The position numbers and the translations under genes were made by a program. Shown piece after piece: positions 1 through 12,847 of a stretch of 64,000 bases of DNA. Source of the DNA: Anopheles merus (taxonomy: Eukaryota; Arthropoda; Insecta; Diptera; Culicidae); the NCBI RefSeq assembly GCF_017562075.2, contig NC_054081.1, positions 17,206,542 through 17,270,541 on the forward strand. Direction: 5' to 3'. The first letter of the stretch is position 1; every line of letters starts with the position of its first letter. A model generated the notes under the pieces. That model saw only the letters and a program-made list of their open reading frames with translations. It made no database searches and was not told the origin of the DNA.

Positions 1-470
1 CTTCGGAATCGGAATAAAGTTGGAAATTGTAATTTACTCTGGTAAACGAAAAAGTTCTTTAATTGAAATAAGTAGTTTCAGAAGCGAAATCACTCCGGAA
101 GTCTCCATGAGAAAGGAACATTTACAAGTACAAAAAAAATATTATTGCGGCTATCAATGCGTAACATCATTGGACCCAAACGTTGGACCTATTCTTATGG
201 AGATGCCGAAACCAACTCCGTTTTGCAACTGATTCTGATTTCGGAGCCAATTCCGATTGCAGAGCCGATTTCGATTCCGAAACCGATTTCGGAGCCGACA
301 CCGATTCCGATTTCGGAATTAATTCGGAGTAGATTCCGGAACCATTTCAAGAGCCGATTCCGATTCTGAATCCGATTCCGGAATCGATTGCCGGTAACTG
401 ATTCCGGAAATACTATCCAGAATCGATTCCAGAAAACTTTGGAGCTTCCCGGAATCGATTGCGACGAAAA
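1..470. repeat. degenerate GATTCCGGAA-type minisatellite
   Basis: From about 220 to 460 the sequence is built from diverged short units around GATTCCGATT, TTCGGAGCC and CCGGAATCGATT. They repeat in irregular register with no clean period, and the open frames over them are low-complexity. The stretch just downstream (511-550) is matched by the last bases of the window (63950-64000), so this looks like part of a dispersed repeat family that carries an internal minisatellite. No coding function is suggested. Confidence 0.7.
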
Positions 471-662
471 CTTAATTTTTCCCATCATTAGACATACACG
501 GTTTTCTGAATTTGATAGTTCTTTGAACAAATTGTATTAATTTGATACAGCAGTAGCCAAAAGTAACACGATTAAAAAGGATCATTTCGGTTGATTAAAA
601 AAAATTAAAAACGAGAAAAGCTTCTTTCTACTTGGAATTATATGTAATAATCTATGCAATCT

Positions 663-793
663 AGGCCGTCCGCAAGGACAGAGGAGGCCTGGATTGGCCC
701 AAATTAAGGTGACAGGATGGCGTGGAGGCGTTCGCCATTAAGGTCGGGATAACGAACTGGCAGACGAAGGCGCGAGACCGTGAGAAATTTTAG
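663..793 (+). pseudogene. 3' tip of RTE-like non-LTR retrotransposon ORF
   Basis: The conceptual translation begins GRPQGQRRPGLAQIKVTGW and, after one frameshift near 712, continues with DGVEAF and GITNWQTKARDREKF before a TAG stop at 791-793. A GRP-rich stretch followed by a W-Q-x-x-A-x-D-R-x-x-F motif is typical of the extreme C-terminus of reverse transcriptase polyproteins in RTE-like elements. This assignment rests on knowledge of the family, not a database match. Everything upstream of the tip is missing, as expected for a 5'-truncated insertion. An AT-rich stretch follows the stop and could be the 3' UTR. Confidence 0.6.
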
Positions 794-1147
794 ATCTGTT
801 ACAACTTTTTATAATATATATTAGATATTTGAAAACAATTTAATAGTAAGCTGTAATCAATTTAATTATAAAGCAAAAGCTAAAAAAATCACCAGTACAG
901 TTGAATTACACAGAGGAAAATGATTCAGGTAAGTAAAGATCACTGAAAAAGCACTGCCAGAGCGCAAAATTACAGGACTAACGAGTAATCTGTGTAATAA
1001 TGGACTAATTTAAAATCAGAAGAACAGGGGGGAGGAGACGTGTATGTGTGGCATTCGAAACTATGTCATATTTTCCATTTAACCCTCACTAAGGATCATC
1101 CTTAGGTAACGATTTATTTTTACTACATCCAATCTGCACTGAAACTA

Positions 1148-1180
<33 letters not shown>

Positions 1181-2904
1181 GAAAGAGAAGTGATGATAGA
1201 GAGGGAGGGGGTGGGGTGATAGAGTGACGGCAACATAAAGGTGAATGACGCACTGGCGGTTGGGGAATCACCGCGTACCAACTGGCACGAGCGGAAACCA
1301 ACACGAACGGCGAATGGAGAAAAATGGTTTTGAAGCATGCCTTGCATACTGTTGGGCTGAGCTGCGGCTACGTCAGCGAGCTGCATTCCGGCGTACCACT
1401 CAAACCTTTCCGTGCTTTAATTTTCAACCTTCCAAAGAACATCCCATTCCACTTGTTCTCTTAGCTGTGCAGAGCTCTCGAACGTGGGGAGCATTTTCCA
1501 GAAACGCGCTACAAACCGGTATGATCTCGAAACAATTTCAACCAAATCAACACATTTATAGTTTAACCCCACGCGCCTGCCATGTTGCCGTGCCGGAGGG
1601 CAATAAAGATAGTGTAACTGAAAACGGTTCAGACTGTCCGTTTTGGGCGTTGAGTTTAGTTTTGTTTTATTCTTTTTTTCCCACAAAAATAAAAGCTAAC
1701 ACGCGCAATTTGATAGATGACCACCGGTACTTACTGGGCTCCGACGGCTTGAGACGGCGCTAACAGGACGGTGATTCGCGGAACAATACGCTCAACGGAG
1801 AAAACTCAATTACTTGCTACCTGCTCCGTGCTTCCGTGTCCACTCCACCACCACCCCTTTGGCGCCGGTGTGATGATAATAAATGGAAAAATGAGTGCAG
1901 CACCCCGCGTAAAACTATGTAATGAAAATCAAATGTCATCCCCTCGGACGGTAAGCGTGTGGACCGTGAAAAATCGTCTCGGTCCACCCACCCACTAGCT
2001 GCTTGCCGGGACGCTCCTGGCTCTGGTGGACCGAGCCGCCAGCAGGAGTGCCGTTGCACACGGACTACTCGCCATCTTCCCCGCTAACCGGGCTGCCGGA
2101 AATTGACAGAGAACAATGGAGCACCGGCTGACGGCCCGAAGATGGCGTGCCCGTGTCGAGTACGGTCGGGACAGTCGGGACAGCGCGCAAGGCGAAAGCC
2201 ATATACGGGTAATTGTGTTCATCTCGGTTCATGAAATTTTAATAATACGTGAATTTTATTAATCTTTGCTCCGAATCTCCCACTGCATTTGTCTTGCTGA
2301 GGGCGACGGCGACCCCTCGAATGGGGTGGTGTGCGGGGCCGCGGGACTGTGGGTCAACTTCCTCCGAGCTAGCTCACGTGCCTCCCTCCCGAGTGCTGGA
2401 ACACGCTGGACAGGCAGTTTAGAGCGACGGTGTAGCACTCAGCACAGGTTCGTCTCGGACTGTCGTTTTCTGGTTGGTGAAGCGTGAAGGCGTTTTGGCT
2501 GAACCGGAGAGACGCAGACGGGACGGGGGTGGTGAGAGGGGCCATCACCAAGCTCGGCCTGTTCGCGCCGGTGCCGGCAGAGGCATTTTTGGGGCGATGG
2601 CTTTTGCTCGTACGGTAATATATTTCAATCTTCTTGAAAATTACTCACCTGGGAGTGGCGAGTGTGCCGAAACACTGCTCTGGCCGTTGTGATTGTTTCA
2701 CTCGTCCCGCTACCGGACGGAAGGTGAGTGTTGAAGATATGGAGAGTAAGAGATAGAGAGGGGGAGAGATTGTGTGTTAGGGTAATGAGTCGGTGGGAAG
2801 TATGGCGTTCGGTCACGATGGTGACCGTCATTTCATTAGGGCAGCATTGCCTGGTACACCCCGTCTCGCTAAGCCCGGCACATTGGAACATAGTGACAAG
2901 CCAA
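794..2904. other. gene-free stretch
   Basis: No open frame here has convincing domain content or splice context. Contents are an AT-rich segment to about 1000, the GA array at 1148-1192, and a moderately GC-rich segment (1250-2720) with several overlapping open frames on both strands that look like chance openness. A promoter or conserved non-coding element could be present but nothing in the bases identifies one. Confidence 0.6.
1148..1192. repeat. (GA)n microsatellite
   Basis: An almost pure GA dinucleotide run with a few interruptions. The overlapping minus-strand frames rich in Ser-Leu are translations of this array and not proteins. Confidence 0.95.
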
Positions 2905-4671
2905 GTAGGGGAACTGGGGGTAGTTTTGACATCTTAAGATTTTCTCCTGATTGCAATAATTTTACCATTGTAAAGTTATTAGTACACATCTAAAAAGCTT
3001 TTTTGATTCATTGTGTAACATCTTACGAGGAACTACGGTCCTTGGATTTATTTTGATAACGGTTTGATGAACATAAAAAAGTGTGTTTTTTGCTGAAATC
3101 AATTCTGCAGTACGGGTAAGATCGACACCATGATGGGGTAAAATCCACATCATGTGGGGTGATTACGATACATTGGCTATAACTTTCAAAATAACAAACT
3201 CTCAACAAAGTATTTCGTAGTAATTTTATGAAAAATTAACACAAAACATTATGAAACATGCGAAAGAAATAAAGTTACAAGGAAGAACAACAATTTAGTT
3301 TAAAATAGCATGGGACCAGGCTCCATATAGTAGAAGCTGCGGAAATAGCATCTGGTTTAAGGAAATAATGGTTCGGATTTCTTTAAAAAATAACCTTACC
3401 ACCAGTATCTTCCAGCAATCTTCTTTTACATAAAACTGAATGGTATTCAATTTCATTTTTCTCTACTAACCAAAGCCAAAAGTCAAACATTGGTCATGGT
3501 GATCACATACTAGTGACTATGTTTTTCTTCAGTTGAGCCTTAACCGGTCTTACATAAGTCTAAAATATGACCGAAGCTGTAATACAATTAATTTTAATAA
3601 ACACAAATCTTATTAAAATTATTATTAAATATGAAATACAGGATTTGTGTCCGAGTTTGGTAGAAGTTCTATGAGATAATGATAGCTAAATTCCATAATT
3701 ATAAGCTGCTTGGTTTGTTGCCATCTCGAGTCTTATAGCTTCTAAGGATTTTTTTATGAAACATACGGCTAGACCTAAGTATAAAACCTAGAGTCCTGTT
3801 TGATTTGGTAGTAATAGCGTCAAAATGTTGACCTAGGTTAAGATTAGAGTCTAAAAGAAATCCTAAATCTAATACCAACTTGGAACGTATCGGAACGTAT
3901 TACTAACTTGGAGGAAATGTGGCGTTCATAATTTATATAACGAGAAAAGGATATAAAAGTGCATTTACTGACGTTAACAGTTAACATATTTGCAGAACAC
4001 CAAGATTGGAACAAGGAGACAGAGACTGTAGTTTAAAAAAACTACTACTATTTCTGATCGTAGAGTACATTTTTAAATCGTCAGCATATAATAACATTGA
4101 AGGTTCCGGTACTGCCAAAACTAACGTCGTTGATAAAGATATTAAACAGAAACGGACTTAGTACTCGGCTTCCTTGAGACCCCAGCAACATTGGAGTAAT
4201 ATTGCAACATACTATCTCTTATATTGACGATCAAGGTACGATGGCAAATATCAGAGACGATCCATTTAACCAAATCACAACGGACGCCAAGTTTCAACAG
4301 CTTCTGTGACAAAGTAAGAAGTAAGAACAGTTATGTGATCAAAGGCCGAATGGAGATCGGTGTAAATAGCATCGACCTGAATGCCTTTGTCAAGGTGCGA
4401 GTAGCAGTAATGCAAGAATTGCACAAGGTTGGTAGCTGTAGAACGGCCGGGGCTGTCAATTACATCGACTGTCAATCAGAAGCATCATGTTTTTGTTTTG
4501 TTGTTAATTTTGACAATTGATAGGTTTATGATCAGTGAGGTGTAACTCAAACATTCGGAACATTTTAAATAAATAAGGTGTACATTTTTTTTATCAAAAA
4601 GTTCTATAGATACCAAAACGGTGAAGTGTCCATCTTACCCACAGTATCAAACCAACTCAGACTTCCCCTAC
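2905..4671. mobile_element. putative TIR element enclosing a retrotransposon remnant
   Basis: The left edge reads GTAGGGGAACTGGGGG followed by TAGTTTTGACATC. The reverse complement of the right edge reads GTAGGGGAAGTCTGAG followed by TTGGTTTGATAC. That gives roughly 30 bp of imperfect terminal inverted repeat. Motifs of the type GGTAAGAT(C/G)GACAC occur near both ends (about 3116 and 4635 in inverse orientation). No transposase frame is visible, so the element would be non-autonomous. A Jockey-like remnant lies inside on the minus strand. The superfamily is not assigned and no convincing target duplication is seen. Confidence 0.45.
3640..4475 (-). pseudogene. Jockey-clade non-LTR reverse transcriptase remnant
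   Basis: Reading the minus strand downwards from 4475, the conceptual protein has a palm-domain stretch with DAIYTDLHSAFDHI (motif A, catalytic Asp). Next comes an IVNIRDSMLQYYSNVAGV segment leading to SRVLSPFLFNIFINDV (motif B). Near 4070-4100 is YADDLKM (motif C with the paired Asp), followed by MLTVNVSKCTFISFSR and, after more frameshifts, DLGFLLDSNLNL and RTLGFILRSS. The order matches motif A to thumb of a Jockey/CR1-type ORF2. Endonuclease and N-terminal RT are absent, and several frameshifts and stops make it inactive. It sits inside the putative inverted-repeat element at 2905-4671. Confidence 0.85.
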
Positions 4672-5080
4672 AGTTACGGTGACTTGAGACCGGTGCACCG
4701 TCGTGGATATAATGCTGCCAAATGGATTGACAGGTTCGGGCAACTCGAGTGAGCTGTCGACGTTTTCTGAAAGTGCGCGAGTGACGAGTGCGCTGTTGAA
4801 TTCGTTCTTGCAACCATTTCCTCATAGGTGGGAAGTCACATTGTGGAGAAGCGCATTCTTCAATTTGTCTACCTCTGTCTATACTGTCTGTCGCGTTCAA
4901 TTAGTTGTTCCAGTAACTCATTCCGGCAAAAAGCAACTAAGGTCAACTGATACGAAAACGAAAGCAGCTAACGTTTTGCTTATTTAACGAACACCAATGA
5001 TTGGTTCCTACATTTTTCGAACAGTTTCACGGAAAATCGAGCAGTTGAACTTGCTGGCACCCCCAGCTCATGCAAATGCT
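4672..5080. other. gene-free spacer
   Basis: Short stretch between the 2.9-4.7 kb element and copy 1 of the 540 bp element. Open frames on both strands lack recognizable motifs. Nothing specific is seen. Confidence 0.5.
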
Positions 5081-5622
5081 GGGCTCCTTTCCGTTTCTAG
5101 ATCGTAGACAGAAATTTCAGCTTATCAGCTGTTTGCATTGCATAGCAGTTTTCGAGCAGCTATCAAAGCTGGGTATAGTATTCAGGTGGTGGCTTATCCC
5201 AAGTTGTATGTATTTAGAAGACTGATATTTATCGCTTCTGCTTCATTCTGAATGAAGATTTTAAGAGTGTTTTGTGTATTTGTCAAGCTACTAGAAAGTC
5301 TGTTTAAGGAAAAGTTTTCGCCCATCCTGTCAAAAAGTGACGTTAAAATTTGGTTATAAAACATGTTATGAGACCACCTGGTCTACATACACTTTGATTC
5401 TAGAGTCCACCATCTGATCTCTTTAATATACCTTGGGATAAATGTAAACACTACCTTGTTTTATCATTTTTTAGAACAGGTACTCGAATCTAATTCTAGC
5501 TTTGCGGCTAGAATAGTCGCAGGCTAGTTTTGTGTGTGGTTTTGTATGGAGTGTGGACATAATTGCAGCCTCCAACTGCCATATTCCATGTAAAAAAGTT
5601 GACTAGAATCATGAAGGGCTCC
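5081..5622. mobile_element. 540 bp dispersed non-autonomous element, copy 1
   Basis: This block aligns along its length with 43469-44007 in the same orientation. Shared landmarks include GTCAAAAAGTGA-like text, GAGACCACCTGG, TACACTTTGATTCTAGA, GGTACTCGAAT and TTTTGTATGGAG. The ends are degraded inverted repeats (left GGGCTCCTTTCCG, right inverse GGAGCCCTTCATGATTC). It has no coding capacity. The pure sequence relationship is directly visible; the reading as a miniature DNA transposon is inference. Confidence 0.75.
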
Positions 5623-7470
5623 GCTGTTAGGTTCACTTGTTGCCTTTTGGTCGTCAAATTTTAATGGGCGTCGGTGTTAATAAAAGCATAATTTGCAAGG
5701 ATGCCTCCTTTGTAAAAAAATGAAAAAAAAAACCGAACCAATTCATCATCATCATGTGCTTCTCTCGAGTTTATAATATCTTCCTTTAGCAATGAGCTGC
5801 CCCCGGTACGTCCGGTAGATGGGTCAGGTGATAAATGTACGCATTAAATGTACGCGCACAAATGGAGAGCAAAACGGACGAGAGTAGGGCACAATAAAAC
5901 ACACCCACATACTTGAATACAAAAAAAGCAAACAAGAAAGATATACACATTGTGATCTGTGACAGGGGCGTCTAAATTTATTTCCTGCAGGCCTTTGGCT
6001 GGCCGAACCAGAGACCGACGCCGGAAATGAATTTTTGAGCGCAAATAACAAAATAACAGCCACGCTCCGGAACGGAAACAATTAAACCTTAATGTACTCA
6101 TCGCGAGACAGAGAGTGATGCTTGGGAGAGGGGATGGCGGGAAGAGAATAAAAAAATGAAAACTGTCACAGGGTCCTTTTCCGGGCGTTCGGGCGGGGGA
6201 TGATGTTCGTCACCGGCCTGTGGAGATGGAGTTTTTGTTTCGCTTCCTCACCATTTGCTTTGTTGCGTTGTGTTAGGAGCCTGCGGGGGTTGGGGTGTGA
6301 TCGAATAGCTTTTTAAGGTGGGCAAAATAAGGCAAAACGGATCGGCATTAAGTGTTCGGTGCATGTTAAGTTTTGTTGTGCTGCATAAAAATTTTACAGC
6401 AGCCATAGCAAAACCTTTACGAAAATTCAAGGACACCTGTTTCCAACATACATACATTTCCTTGTTTGTATTGCTTTTTTCCCCGAAAATTTGTACCACA
6501 TCCACTTGAATGAAGGAAACAAAGAAAAGTAGCAGCAGTTATTCTCTCTTGCTCATTCAAACGCACTGTAATTAGTGCCTACTTTCTGGCTGAAATCGAG
6601 CATCACAATCGGTGCTAGCAAAGCGCACAAAGCCCTCCTGTTTGGTCGCTCCAAACAAGCACACAAACAAAACAGTAAGTGAGCATAGCCGCGTACACCA
6701 CGTACAGCGGAACCGCGTGGATAGCTTAAAAAGAGGCGTGGGAGGGGTGGGACGGTAGGTGGAGCTAAAAGGCCAGCCCGGTAATATTTTTGTCTAACCG
6801 TCTAATCTCCCAGCGGTATCGTTCTCGCAAAAGCTTACACGACGGTATCAACCAAAGACGTTTCGTCGGTGCTGTTCGTTTCGTTTCGCATTCTCCCTCC
6901 CTCCCCCACTCGGCCCAGTTCTACCTACCTAGGCCTAGTGGTGCGGATGAAGCGAAACAGGAAAAAAACAAAACCAAAAACAAAAAAATGGAACGAAAAC
7001 GGCAAAACTGTATCCACTTTTCCAGCCCATAACGTGTTTTATTTATTTAAACAGCCGTTATGCCTACCGCATTCTAAGCGCGGGCGCTAGCTCGGGATGC
7101 CCAGTTCGTGCCTTGGATGCTCGTTCTACCGCCCTGCATCTTCCACTCTCCCTCCTGCTGCATCGGACGGCTTGCCGGTACGCTCACTGTTACCATTTTG
7201 AAGCCCCGTCGGGAAAACCCCCCTTTTTACTCGCCCGCGTGCGCGTTCGAGCCGCTAGGCGCTATCCCGATCATCATCCCTGTCCGCATATCTTCGGCGC
7301 TCAATAGCACAGCTAATCCCTTTTTCCCTTGCCGTTTGCCAGCAGCCAAGCAAAGAGCATACGCCGCCCTTCGCTGTCTCGCACACTCCTTGCTCTCCGT
7401 TTGCCGAAACGTAATGAACGAAACGGCGGTACATTACCGTGCCCCGGCTCGAAGGAAGCCTTACTTTTTG

Positions 7471-7472
<2 letters not shown>
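5623..7472. other. gene-free stretch
   Basis: Mixed composition with A-rich tracts (for example about 5715-5735 and 6958-6990) and a CAT triplet run near 5742. No frame has domain content. No promoter, RNA gene or transposon end was recognised. Confidence 0.55.

Positions 7473-7517
<45 letters not shown>
7473..7517. repeat. (CT)n microsatellite
   Basis: Pure CT dinucleotide run of about 22 units. Leu-Ser repeat frames over it are artefacts. Confidence 0.95.
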
Positions 7518-7522
<5 letters not shown>

Positions 7523-7753
7523 TCATTATGTTGTTTTTATTTTAGAGCTGAGTAGATGGGAATGGAAAAACGGACGTAGTGTTTCGGTCGGGACGGAAAA
7601 TTAATTGAACAATTAACATTAAAGCAAACACGAAACCGAAAAGAAAAGAAAGACGAGTGCCAAAAACCTCTCATCCTCTTCAGCGCTCTGTTCGGGTACT
7701 TTTCCTTTTTTTTTGCCGAGTGGTACACACTTTATTAGAGGTGAAAAGTAGGA

Positions 7754-7791
7754 AAACACACACACACACACACACACCACACACACACACA

Positions 7792-7822
<31 letters not shown>

Positions 7823-7852
7823 CCACACACACACACAACACCCCACACCACA

Positions 7853-7938
<86 letters not shown>

Positions 7939-7941
7939 ACA

Positions 7942-8005
<64 letters not shown>

Positions 8006-8012
8006 AAACACA
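7754..8012. repeat. long interrupted (CA)n microsatellite
   Basis: About 250 bp of CA repeat broken by CC, AA, TA and similar variants, most densely in its first 120 bases. The His-Thr frame on the plus strand and the Val-Cys frames on the minus strand are translations of this array. The degraded left half and purer right half suggest an old array that re-expanded on one side. Confidence 0.97.
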
Positions 8013-10182
<2,170 letters not shown>

Positions 10183-10209
10183 TCCACATGAATACGTTCA
10201 TGTGGACTC

Positions 10210-10690
10210 TAGTGATGGGTCATACGACTCCACTAACGGATAGAACCGGAGTCGGGTGCAGCAACGAGTTCGGTAAGTTCAGTAGGTTCAGCAAAGCATA
10301 TACGATTCCAACTCGTGGGTGTAACGAGGTCAATAGGTTCGTACGAGTTCGGTGGGTTCATGCCGAGTTCGGTAGGTGGGTTCATGCCGAGTTCGGTAGG
10401 ATCATGCCGAGTTCGGTAGGCAGGTTCAGCAGGTTTAGTAGGTTTGATGGGTGCATACGTGATCAATAGGTTCAGCAGGTTCAGTGCCTTAATAGGTTTG
10501 ATGGGTGTCTTCAGTGGGTTCAGTAGTTTGTGCGCTTTAGTTGGGTTATTTGACAGAGGCCAATGTGATACACCGTTTCCAAGCCCAAATAAACAATGTT
10601 CTGGTGCTTTTGAACATTGCTCAACTGTAAGTAAACATGTGATGCTCAACTGAAATACTGACGCCTAGCTGAACTTCGTTCAATCGTAAC
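10210..10690 (+). repeat. left inverted arm with GTTCGGTAGGTTCA minisatellite
   Basis: After the tip, the arm carries diverged tandem units such as GAGTTCGGTAGG, GGTTCATGCC and AGGTTCAGCAGG up to about 10530. It then has a unique part with GCTTTTGAACATTG, AAGTAAACATGTGATG and GAACTTCGTTCAATCG. The unique part is clearly mirrored in the right arm, showing that the inverted repeat extends past the minisatellite. Confidence 0.8.
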
Positions 10691-10894
10691 AAAACAGCTA
10701 AGTTGATCAAAAAGGAATCGAAGCAAAATCATTTGAGTTAGAGCCCACAATGCGTTAAAACAGCTAATAGTATGCCCAACATAACTAAACTCACAAGCTG
10801 TTCGGCTAGATCTTGGTACGACAGAATCCCCAAAATTGACTGAACATTGCAAACAGTGAGCAAAAATGAACAATAAATAGTACAAAACTTTCGA

Positions 10895-11698
10895 ATGCTT
10901 ATCGCCAACAAATATAAAATTTATACTGATAGTCCGGTCTACGATAGTTTTGCTGGTAATGGCAAAACATCGCACAATGCTAGTTGTAATATTAAGCTTC
11001 CGAAGAATACATCAATATTCACAGCAGAGGCTATTGCTGTTATGATAGCGACTGAAGAAGCTACCGTAAATGATGGATCCAACTTTATTTTCACAGATAG
11101 CGCTAGTGTTCTGAAAGCATTAGAGAAAGGATCCATAAGAAATCCTTACAAACTATCGAATCATTATCAAAAGACAGGTCAATCGAATTCTGTTGGATAC
11201 CAGGACATAAAGGAATCGCAGGAAACAAAGTAGCTGACCGTCTTGCGAATGAAGGTAGAATGATCAAAGATCATGTAGAGGGAACTATCTCCAGAAGTGA
11301 TGCATCCTTGTGGTGGAAAGGATCAATAAATCAGAGCTGGCAAATTATATGGAACAAATCACCCATAACCAACCTTAAAAAAATAATGCAAGCTACGGTA
11401 GCTTGGAACAAACCTCTGGATCACGGTGATCAAAGAATAGTAATAAGACTGAGATTTGGACACACCCGACTCATGCATACATGCAGAATAAAAAAGGAAT
11501 CATCTTAATCCTAATCTGCCCGTTTTGTGGATATGATACTACGGCAGAACACATTCTAATGGATTGTTTTGGATATTCAGCCGGAAAGAAAAAGCACAAG
11601 GCTGTAGAGCATTTGGAGATTGTAATTTTAAACAAACACAATAAAATTGAAGCTTTTGAATTGTCTTTAAAGGATTCTAACCTCTACGAACAAATATA
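10895..11698 (+). pseudogene. I-clade-like retrotransposon fragment: RNase H and C-terminal zinc-binding region
   Basis: The first frame has an RNase H start (KIYTDSPVYDSFAG; compare the usual YTDGS) and TAEAIAVM with its conserved Glu, then FIFTDSASVLKAL with the next Asp. After a frameshift near 11170 it reads FCWIPGHKGIAGNKVADRLA, the classic final RNase H block. It continues with RLRFGHTRLMHTC and, after a second frameshift near 11500, CPFCGYDTTAEHILMDC, the C-terminal Cys-His motif seen after RNase H in I-type elements. The reverse transcriptase part is gone. A short A-run near 11729-11737 may be the remnant tail. It lies between the hAT-like arms. Confidence 0.85.
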
Positions 11699-11793
11699 GA
11701 AAGTATAGGTGTAAATACATATTTATAAAAAAAAATTAAATGGAAAAGCAGCAGAATTAACAGAAAAATTCATCTTTAATCATCGTAGTAATA

Positions 11794-11975
11794 CAGGGTT
11801 TCACACGATTTTTTGTCCGTTTTCCAGAATTTTTTGGTTCAATTGTATTGATATCCAATCGGACGATACCAATAAATTATGGGAACGAACCAAAAATCTA
11901 TGGGATATGATGAATAAGCCGTGAGACGAGCCGAAAAAAATATGAGAACTGACCAATAAATCGTGGGAAACCCTG
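11794..11975. mobile_element. 182 bp miniature inverted-repeat element with reiterated tip motif
   Basis: Left end CAGGGTTTCACACGATTT and the inverse of the right end CAGGGTTTCCCACGATTT differ at one position in 18. Inside, the right half consists of about five spaced variants of the tip motif (AAATTATGGGAAC, AAATCTATGGGAT, AAGCCGTGAGACG, AAATATGAGAACT, AAATCGTGGGAAAC) at roughly 20-26 bp intervals. No coding capacity and no clear target duplication are present. CAGGG tips would suit hAT or related elements, but the superfamily is open. Confidence 0.8.
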
Positions 11976-12364
11976 CTAGAAGTCTTGTATTATTTTATTT
12001 CTTCAATGTTTTTTTTATCTATCCACCTTATAAGTAGTCTCTAAATCTTTGTTTTATACCTTTTTTCAACTTTAGCATTTAGTAAATTACGAGATATTAA
12101 TGGTAAAAAGCCTCATGAAAAAATAAAACAACAGCAACCTTAATTGATTCGTTTGATTTATGGAATTGAGAGTTTTGTTTGTGCCTTCATTTACATAAAT
12201 AGATTTAATTTATTTGTTAATAATTTATACCGATACATTCAATATTGGCAATTTACTGTTAAATTAGTACAACAGCTATTGTAATGAAGCTTCAAACAAT
12301 TTAATTTCTACTAGTGAGCATCAAAGAAACGGGCCATGGTAATATAAACGTTAATATTGGGGAA

Positions 12365-12847
12365 AGCAATTTAGTTGCGATTGAACACAGTTCAGAAAGG
12401 CATCAGAATTTCAGTTAGCCGTCAAATGTTTACTTATAGTGAAAAAATGTTCAAAAGCGCCATTGCATTGCTTACTTGCGCTCGAAGACAACATGTATAT
12501 ATATATTGTTATTTTTTAATATTTTTATTCAAATGTTAAACCCAACCTACTGAACTCTTATGCACCTACTGAACTTGTATGCACCTACCAAATTTATATG
12601 CTTTTACCGATCTCGTTTGAACTACTGAATCTATTGAGCTCATATGCACCAACCGAACTCGTATGAACTTTCCGAACTCGAACGAACATATGGAATTTGT
12701 TACATCCACGGGTCAGAATTGCATATGCTTTGGCGATCCTAGTGAACCTATTGAACCTATTGGATCAAAAATTCAGTACCTGGATCGCTCCAGGTCGCAT
12801 TTGGATGACTCCGACCCGTTAGGTTCGGGTCGACCCGCCCATCACTA
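12365..12847 (-). repeat. right inverted arm of the foldback element
   Basis: Read on the minus strand it repeats the left arm: tip TAGTGATGGG, units such as GAGTTCGG and AGGTTCAATAGG, then GCTTTTGAACATT, AAGTAAACATTTGACG and GAACTGTGTTCAATCG. Divergence from the left arm is substantial (many substitutions and indels), implying an old insertion. Confidence 0.8.

Larger units (their letters stand above)
10210..12847. mobile_element. foldback element with hAT-like tips and about 480 bp inverted arms
   Basis: The left tip TAGTGATGGG at 10210 is mirrored by CCCATCACTA ending at 12847. The flanking octamers GTGGACTC (10202-10209) and GTGCACCC (12848-12855) agree at 6 of 8 positions, fitting a decayed 8 bp target duplication as made by hAT transposases. 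The inverted relationship runs about 480 bp inward on each side and includes GAACATT, GTAAACAT, ACTGAAAT and CTGAAC blocks in matching order. No transposase survives. The core holds an I-like retrotransposon fragment and a miniature element, so the object is non-autonomous and composite. The hAT assignment rests on tip sequence and duplication length. Confidence 0.75.

Noticed and set aside
1080..1099. T3-promoter-like TTTAACCCTCACTAAGG
   Set aside because: It is a partial chance match; no cloning-vector sequence accompanies it and the genome is eukaryotic.
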